Shown here: positions 58,151 through 64,000 of the stretch, piece after piece | How positions within the stretch are numbered: position 1 is the first letter of the stretch | Layout of the letters: each line of letters opens with the position of its first letter | Assembly: GCA_963969395.1 (NCBI GenBank) | Contig: OZ017798.1 | Location: 20,266,173 to 20,330,172, forward strand | Reading direction: 5' to 3' | DNA length: 64,000 nt | DNA from: Pseudoscleropodium purum | Lineage: Eukaryota; Streptophyta; Bryopsida; Hypnales; Brachytheciaceae | Translations under genes and position numbers: made by a program | The notes under the pieces: generated by a model | The model's database searches: none | Told to the model about the DNA's origin: nothing | What the model saw: only the letters and a program-made list of their open reading frames with translations

Positions 58151-61100
58151 ATTGGAAATGAAAATTATCTTGGTTCAAGGGGACTATATATAGAAAATTT
58201 AGTTAACTACATGCAAATGAGGTCTAACCTTTTTCTATGACCACAATCATTGCATTTAAGATTCATATGACTTTGAATGGTTGAACTCTTAGATTTCCTA
58301 ATTTATATATTTCCATATTGATTGATTTAATCATTACTATCCAACTTATTAAACTACCTGCCTTGTCCTCAAATTGCTCATGTTGCATAGCTATATATGT
58401 GAAATTAATATACATGTATGCTTAGGTTGCTTGCCAAATTTATAAAAAATTGAACTTTTATAAATTTGAAATTGAAAGCTAGATCCCTTTTCTTACTTTT
58501 TTTACTCAAGATAATGACAAATTTTCTGCTTGCCAATAATAATGTATATATCTAATGGCTATTATGTCAATGTAAATCTTAATTGCAATTCTATATTATA
58601 TTATATTTTTTAGTTCAATAATTTAGGTTTCATCTTTATAATAATAAAATCTATATCCTACATTTATGATTTACAAACATAAAAACTTAATCCATTTTAG
58701 AGTTTACACTCAAATAATCCTTTTTTAAATGTAAAAATTTATGAGTATAAAAATATAAGAATATTGCTTAATATAAACTTATATTTCAATATATATTAGG
58801 CTTGATCAGTAAGTCATGTAGATAATATTATTTGAGATTCAAAAAGATTATTAATATACATAACCTTAACAAAAATTATTTTCTTATTAAAAGATTCCAA
58901 TGCAATCTTCTTCAGATGACTTTGCAAGATTTTAATGATAAATTATCATTTTGTGTTGGTTAGAGGTGGATTGGTAGAATGACATTAAAATATGCTATAG
59001 AATAATAAATATATTTTTTAAATGAATATAAAGAAAAAATGGAGTTCTTAAGTTTTATGTTGGGCTATAAATATAACTTTCTATTTAAATTGAACTTTTT
59101 TAAAAGAGCATACTAATTTAATTTTTAGAAATGAGTAGGTGGTAATTATTGAGGTGCTTTTCCATACTTTTGACAATAAAAAATGCAAAAAGGACTAAAA
59201 TAAGATAGATGGAGTATCTACTGTCTTCTACAAGTAGAAAACCAACTAAGAGAAACAATATTGGGGTAACATTTGTATTTTCTACTATATAAGAATGTCA
59301 AATTCAACATAAATTTATAATTCACATGGACATTTCTTAGTACTTGACTATGAAATACTTCTAGCAAAGCAATAATCCATAAAAATAATTAAGTGTCAAA
59401 TATTGAGTAAGTTATTTGTACTTTTAATGACTTGTTTCAACCATGTTACGACACTTAATTTTTGCAAGCCTTAGTTTTTGTCTTACTTGATGGAAAATTT
59501 AATTATGTATTTTTTCATGCTAATAACCAATTGCTAAGTTCAAATAGGTTATTTAAGACAAAGTGGATACATTATTGTCTAAAATATACAAGGTTGAATT
59601 TTAGATCATGTCAATAGGCTTCATCAAGTAGAAAGTTTATTTTTAACAATTATATCCAACTTTGGTTCTCCAAAAGCATTGTTGTTACAACATCCAAACT
59701 TTAACATTGTATGATTTAAATAAGGATTCACTTACAATGGATAAATTTGTTTTGCCAATGTTATAAGTAATTATGTCAAATTTTTTCCATTAAACATAAT
59801 CTAGAGTGAAAAAATGTTTAATTGACATTGGTCTTACAAACTGTATCCTTTCTTTTGTTGCAAACCTTTTTTGAATTATTTAAAAAAAAATTATTGGTTA
59901 GTTCTTTTAGTCTAAATTTCAATCAATTATTTTTTCCTAAAAAAAATCCTTCTAAGACAAATAACCATGCATAGTAAGGGCCCTAATTAATATTGTATAA
60001 AGTTTGGTATTCATCATAAAACAGGTACCCAAGCTTCATGATCAATTATGATTGGAAGGCTACCTTCATGTTTTTTTAATATCTTACCTAACATATACTA
60101 ATTTATCATTTTCAAGAAAATTTGCATAATTATTATTAGTTCTTGAATAGTTATAAAGTTCTTAGAAAAAAATTATTGATATAAGTGTTTCCATATTTTT
60201 GAGTTTTTGTTCAAACTAAAATCTTTGCAATAAGAAGATTTCTTGGATTCTTGTTGAGTAATTTTTGGCATATTTCATATTTTTCACAATTTATAAAAAT
60301 ACTATTTGACATCCACCAAAAAAATGTCAGAATTGCTATTTTTGTTTCAATTTATGAATGATTGAATAAAAAAAAAAGGCTATACAATGAAATTGTGTTG
60401 AAGTTAGTCATGTTTAGTAAATATCTATAAAAAATTATATATCTAAGAAACTTTCAAGAAGTGGACAATTTGAAATTTTACTACTTTATAACTATAGAAT
60501 ATTAGAAATGGATTATTATTTCTAACTATAACATTGATGAGATTAATTAATATAATGATTGCAGTGATTTTACACTTTCTCATGATGTATGGTTTAGATG
60601 TTTTGAAATGTTGAACTCTACATATAAGTGCTCAACATGAAACTAATAGGGCCCAACATGGAAATTATGTAAGAATTACATTTGTAGCCTTATCAACCTA
60701 ATATACAAAGTTAGTGTAGAAGAATTAGGACACTTACTTGTTATTATCTTATGTCAAGTACAAACATCAACAAAACTTGTACAAAAATTGCGATATGAGC
60801 TTCATTTGCTTGTTTGAACATTAAATAAAGATTCTTGAAAAATTCATCCTGCTTAAGAAACATATATTTTAGAATACATGAGATGCAAAGATTTAATATA
60901 ATCCTTTGCATCATGAAGCTTGAGGTGGTCATATAAAATTTTATGTTATTAAAAATTATTATTAGATTTCCTTCAAAATTTTATCAAAATTTTAAAGAAG
61001 TGCAAAATATAAACTATTATATAAATCTATGATAATTCATATTTAAATTCTTTTTATATATTTTCAACTTAGGATACTTTTAAATTTATTGATAAATTTT

Positions 61101-63380
61101 TTAATTTTACTTTTTAATATATCAAATTCCATAAATTAAAATTAAAATTCTATTAAAATATCTTTGTACTTGAAATACCATGGTATTTTTGTAATTTAAT
61201 TAATTTTAGTCTACTAAAGTAATTACAATTTGTTAATTTAATTTTTTCTTTATCATTTTTAGATTTATATTTTGAACATAGATGAAGAATTTTGCAAAAA
61301 AATCTAATGATAAGTCCACAAGTTCTATTTGGCGTTTCTAATATCACATTATCCAATTAATGTAAAGCAAATATTAATACTAAAAGAAGACATTGTATAT
61401 TATTTTGAATAAATATTAGATTCATTAAATTATAATTGGTAATTTAAAAATATGATATGATTATTTAAATAAAAAATCAAATCTTGATTTGGAATATTTT
61501 TTTATATTTGAATTTGTTATCTTCAAAAAATACAAAAAATATACAAGCTTCTACAAATCAAATAATATACCAAAAATTAGATAATGCACAATCATTTTTT
61601 TTTATGGTTTGAAAAACAATAACCAAATAAATTTAGGCCTAGAATTATTATAGAAATATTCAACATCTAATCTAATATCATGCATGTCAATTTTTATTTT
61701 GTACAAAACAAATAAAATATCTTGATAAAATTAATGAACCTTAATTAAAGCATATATATATTTTGTGAGCTTTTTGAATTGATAATACAATATATAAATT
61801 TATAAAGATATAAAATTTCAATACAGTTTATCAAAAATAAAAAAAATTCTAATAAATATTTTCTATTGTCAAGAAAATTTGGTACAAATAAAGATAAAAA
61901 TATTATTCTTTCAATTAAAATTTTAAACAAAAATAATTCTATTCCTATTTTGGTATCCTAACTAAAAACTTTTATCACAAAATAAACATTTAAATCATGT
62001 TTTTGGTAACAAAGTATGATTTGAGAATTATCAAGTTGTAAAAGTAATATTTAGCACTTTGCATTTGTGAATTCATCATATATCATTTAATTTATTTTGG
62101 AAATAGTCTTTAGTTATTATGCTTGAATAATATTTTTGGATTCATTATTGATTATTATTTTTATTGTGCTAAATAAATTTCACTAAAAATATTCAAAATC
62201 TTTATTTATATAGAAAATTGATGTTATGAATGAAAGATATTTAATTGTATGTTTTTGGAAATAACAAGTAAATTTCATGAGAAATTGAATCACCTTAGAA
62301 TCAAATGCCTTCCAAATTAGGCATGAAGCCAACGTAGATTCAAAAGTCAAGCAACTAATGTAAATATTTTAATATTTAAGTAATGAATTTTCTAAGGTAG
62401 TATTCAAAATACACAAATAATAGCATTTGACTTTTCATATTGTGTTTTAAATTTCAATATAAATCATTTTATTATAATTTTTTCCATAAGAGCCAAAATT
62501 TTAATATCAATTTTAAAAGATATACTACAAAATGAATACAACTAGGAAATTTGGAAAACTAGTATCACATTAAAAAATAAGCCATATTTTTCTAATGATT
62601 TTGATTGATATAATGTTTAATTCAAAGATAAGGTCTTTTCTTTGGAATCCAATTGACTTTGCAATGAAACTTAGAATTACTTTCCTACACTTCTACAATA
62701 AAAAACTTAAAATTTACCACTATTGAAATATCATAAAAGAATTTGTATTTTTTCCAAATTAAACATTGTTTTTGTAATTCATCAAACAAAAATGTTTTTA
62801 TTCACTAATGTATGTGGTTTTTCTATCCCATGCCTTGGCCTCCAATGTAGAATACTGTAAGTTTGCAATGTTTGCATGAATTATATGCTACAACCAATTA
62901 CTTTGCATGTGGCACAAGATAACAAAGCACTTGTAGAACAAATGTGAACTTTGTCAAATTGAATAATTCATGTCTTTTTAGTTGTTTCTTTCACCATGAT
63001 TCATCATGAATTTTATTCATGTGTATAATATTCCACAGCAACAATCTTAGGTTTCAAATTTTGATCTCTATTATGGCACAAACATTAACCAATAGTTAGA
63101 CTCTACTTTTTTGAGTCAAATTTGACATTGGAATGAACCCAAATTTGAGGAGGTATTCAATTTGCATTCAAATATTATTCACACATAATTCATCTAAATT
63201 TAAATGAAATTCATTTTTATATCATTTTCAATGTTAAATCATTTTATTTGAATTTTTTTAAATATTTGCATGAAACTAGAAGGCAAAAAATCTCGACATG
63301 TGTAAATTCATTTTTCATTTAAATATATTTGTTCCTACAAATTTTTTCTTTCTTCCAATAATCAAAAAATACCTAGGAAT
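58151..63380. other. AT-rich intergenic DNA, nothing recognised
   Basis: More than 5 kb of very AT-rich sequence. The few frames over 60 residues (for example 60,744-60,932, 61,153-61,356 and 61,745-61,930, all minus) have no family signature. No RNA gene, LTR or hairpin stood out. Confidence 0.4.
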
Positions 63381-63408
63381 TAATGAAGAACAAACCATTC
63401 TTGCAACA

Positions 63409-63546
63409 TCAATAAAATGATTGTTGTTGAACTGAGTTTTGTATAGGTGTGAAACTTCCAATAGCTTGTGAAGGGATGGTTGGTTGTATAATGCCATAGG
63501 GTGCATTGTATGCAACTTGAGTTGGATATGAGTTCCCCTGAGAAAT
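63409..63546 (-). CDS. Exon-like fragment, Gln/Pro-rich frame (unknown)
   Basis: On the minus strand, after a splice-acceptor-like TTTCTCAG (ending 63,538), a frame reads GNSYPTQVAYNAPYGIIQ, then PTIPSQAIGSFTPIQNSVQQ, ending at a TGA at 63,409-63,411. The Tyr/Pro/Gln-rich composition resembles the linker of RNA-binding or transcription factors more than random AT-rich translation. The patch is less AT-rich than its flanks. It could be a last exon or a captured gene fragment; no partner exon was recognised within the window. The longer frames listed on the same strand here (63,315-63,554 and 63,380-63,661) are in other registers and look less protein-like. Confidence 0.3.
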   Translation of the reverse strand: MSQGNSYPTQVAYNAPYGIIQPTIPSQAIGSFTPIQNSVQQQSFY

Positions 63547-64000
63547 CTAAACAAAGATATATAGTTGTTAAGGCAAAGAATTTAATATGTGCTATTATAA
63601 TTTCTAAAAGATTCTTTTTTGCTTGACAATTGTTAGATATAATAAGAAAAATTACATTCATAAAACTAGATTTTCAAGGTTTGGTAGATTTAATGTCAAA
63701 ATGTAGTTTCAATCTAAGATTCTATTAGGCTTATAATAACAATAACTAATGTTTTCAAAATAAAATTCATATTTATTTTTATTAAATCATAGAATAGGAT
63801 ACAACATCTATCTACTTAATTAATGAAACATCCCTAGGAATTTGACAAATATGGTGTTCAAAGAAATGAATCAAGACTAATGTGACAATTTAAAGCAAAA
63901 TTCTTAAAATTTTATATTTTTAGAAAGCAATTAAAATAATTTTATTTAATATACTAAAGATTTTAAAAAAGAAAGTTTTTGTGAAAAAATTTATATTTGA
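63547..64000. other. AT-rich end of window, nothing recognised
   Basis: No feature that I can support. Confidence 0.4.

Noticed and set aside
1..64000. CRISPR array, rRNA, complete tRNA gene, bacterial operon or organelle genes
   Set aside because: No regularly spaced identical repeats, no rRNA signatures, tRNA-like pieces are incomplete, and gene structure is eukaryotic with introns.

Overview
The window is land-plant nuclear DNA: one clear protein-coding gene in a GC-rich island, set in very AT-rich, transposon-derived sequence. The gene is a plant SINA-type (SINAT) RING E3 ubiquitin ligase with spliceosomal introns. The transposons are plant types: Ty1/copia with initiator-Met-tRNA primer sites, CACTA, hAT and other MITEs, tRNA-derived SINE-like units, and a MULE-like SWIM-domain repeat gene. 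The compact three-exon gene and the repeat families would fit a non-seed land plant, but the species cannot be fixed from the sequence. No tRNA, rRNA, CRISPR or bacterial operon structure was seen.

Layout. 1-5.4 kb: a decayed MULE-like/SWIM repeat gene (+) in three segments, split by about 2.5 kb holding an unclassified repeat called F1 here (-). 5.4-15.9 kb: decayed intergenic DNA with a foldback element (6.46-6.71 kb), a copia RNase H fragment (6.9-7.5 kb, -), a second F1 copy (11.0-12.8 kb, +), a GC-rich hAT-type MITE with perfect 8-bp target duplication (14,753-15,003) and a tandem array of about 175-bp units (15.04-15.60 kb). 15.9-19.6 kb: a palindromic MITE abutting a 3'-truncated copia element (-). 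19.6-22.3 kb: a long repeat called F2 (+) carrying a 1,027-bp non-autonomous CACTA element, which itself carries a tRNA-derived SINE-like unit. 24.66-24.92 kb: a long-armed hairpin MITE. 27.36-33.97 kb: a complete-length but mutated copia element (-) with short LTRs, a probable 5-bp target duplication and an unusual leader ORF. 34-46 kb: diverged tandem repeats, a dispersed repeat called R here, a second GC-rich hAT MITE (40,831-41,109) and a second F2 copy (-).

46.0-50.3 kb is the gene island. A GC-rich leader is followed by SINAT exons 47,487-47,699, 48,200-48,586 and 48,960-49,280, giving a complete 306-residue protein. Beyond it come a 65-70-bp minisatellite (50.57-50.75 kb), an inverted pair of R repeats (51.1-52.4 kb), SINE-like tRNA-related pieces near 54 kb, a relic of the CACTA family (57.9-58.15 kb) and AT-rich DNA with no recognisable gene, except a short exon-like frame at 63.4-63.5 kb.

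The genes do not form a pathway. The informative structure is the nesting of transposons: SINE in CACTA in F2, F1 inside the MULE-like gene, and the MITE at the copia breakpoint. I found no convincing new multi-gene system. The best candidates for novelty are the GC-rich hAT MITEs, the copia leader ORF, and the unclassified F1, F2 and R repeats.
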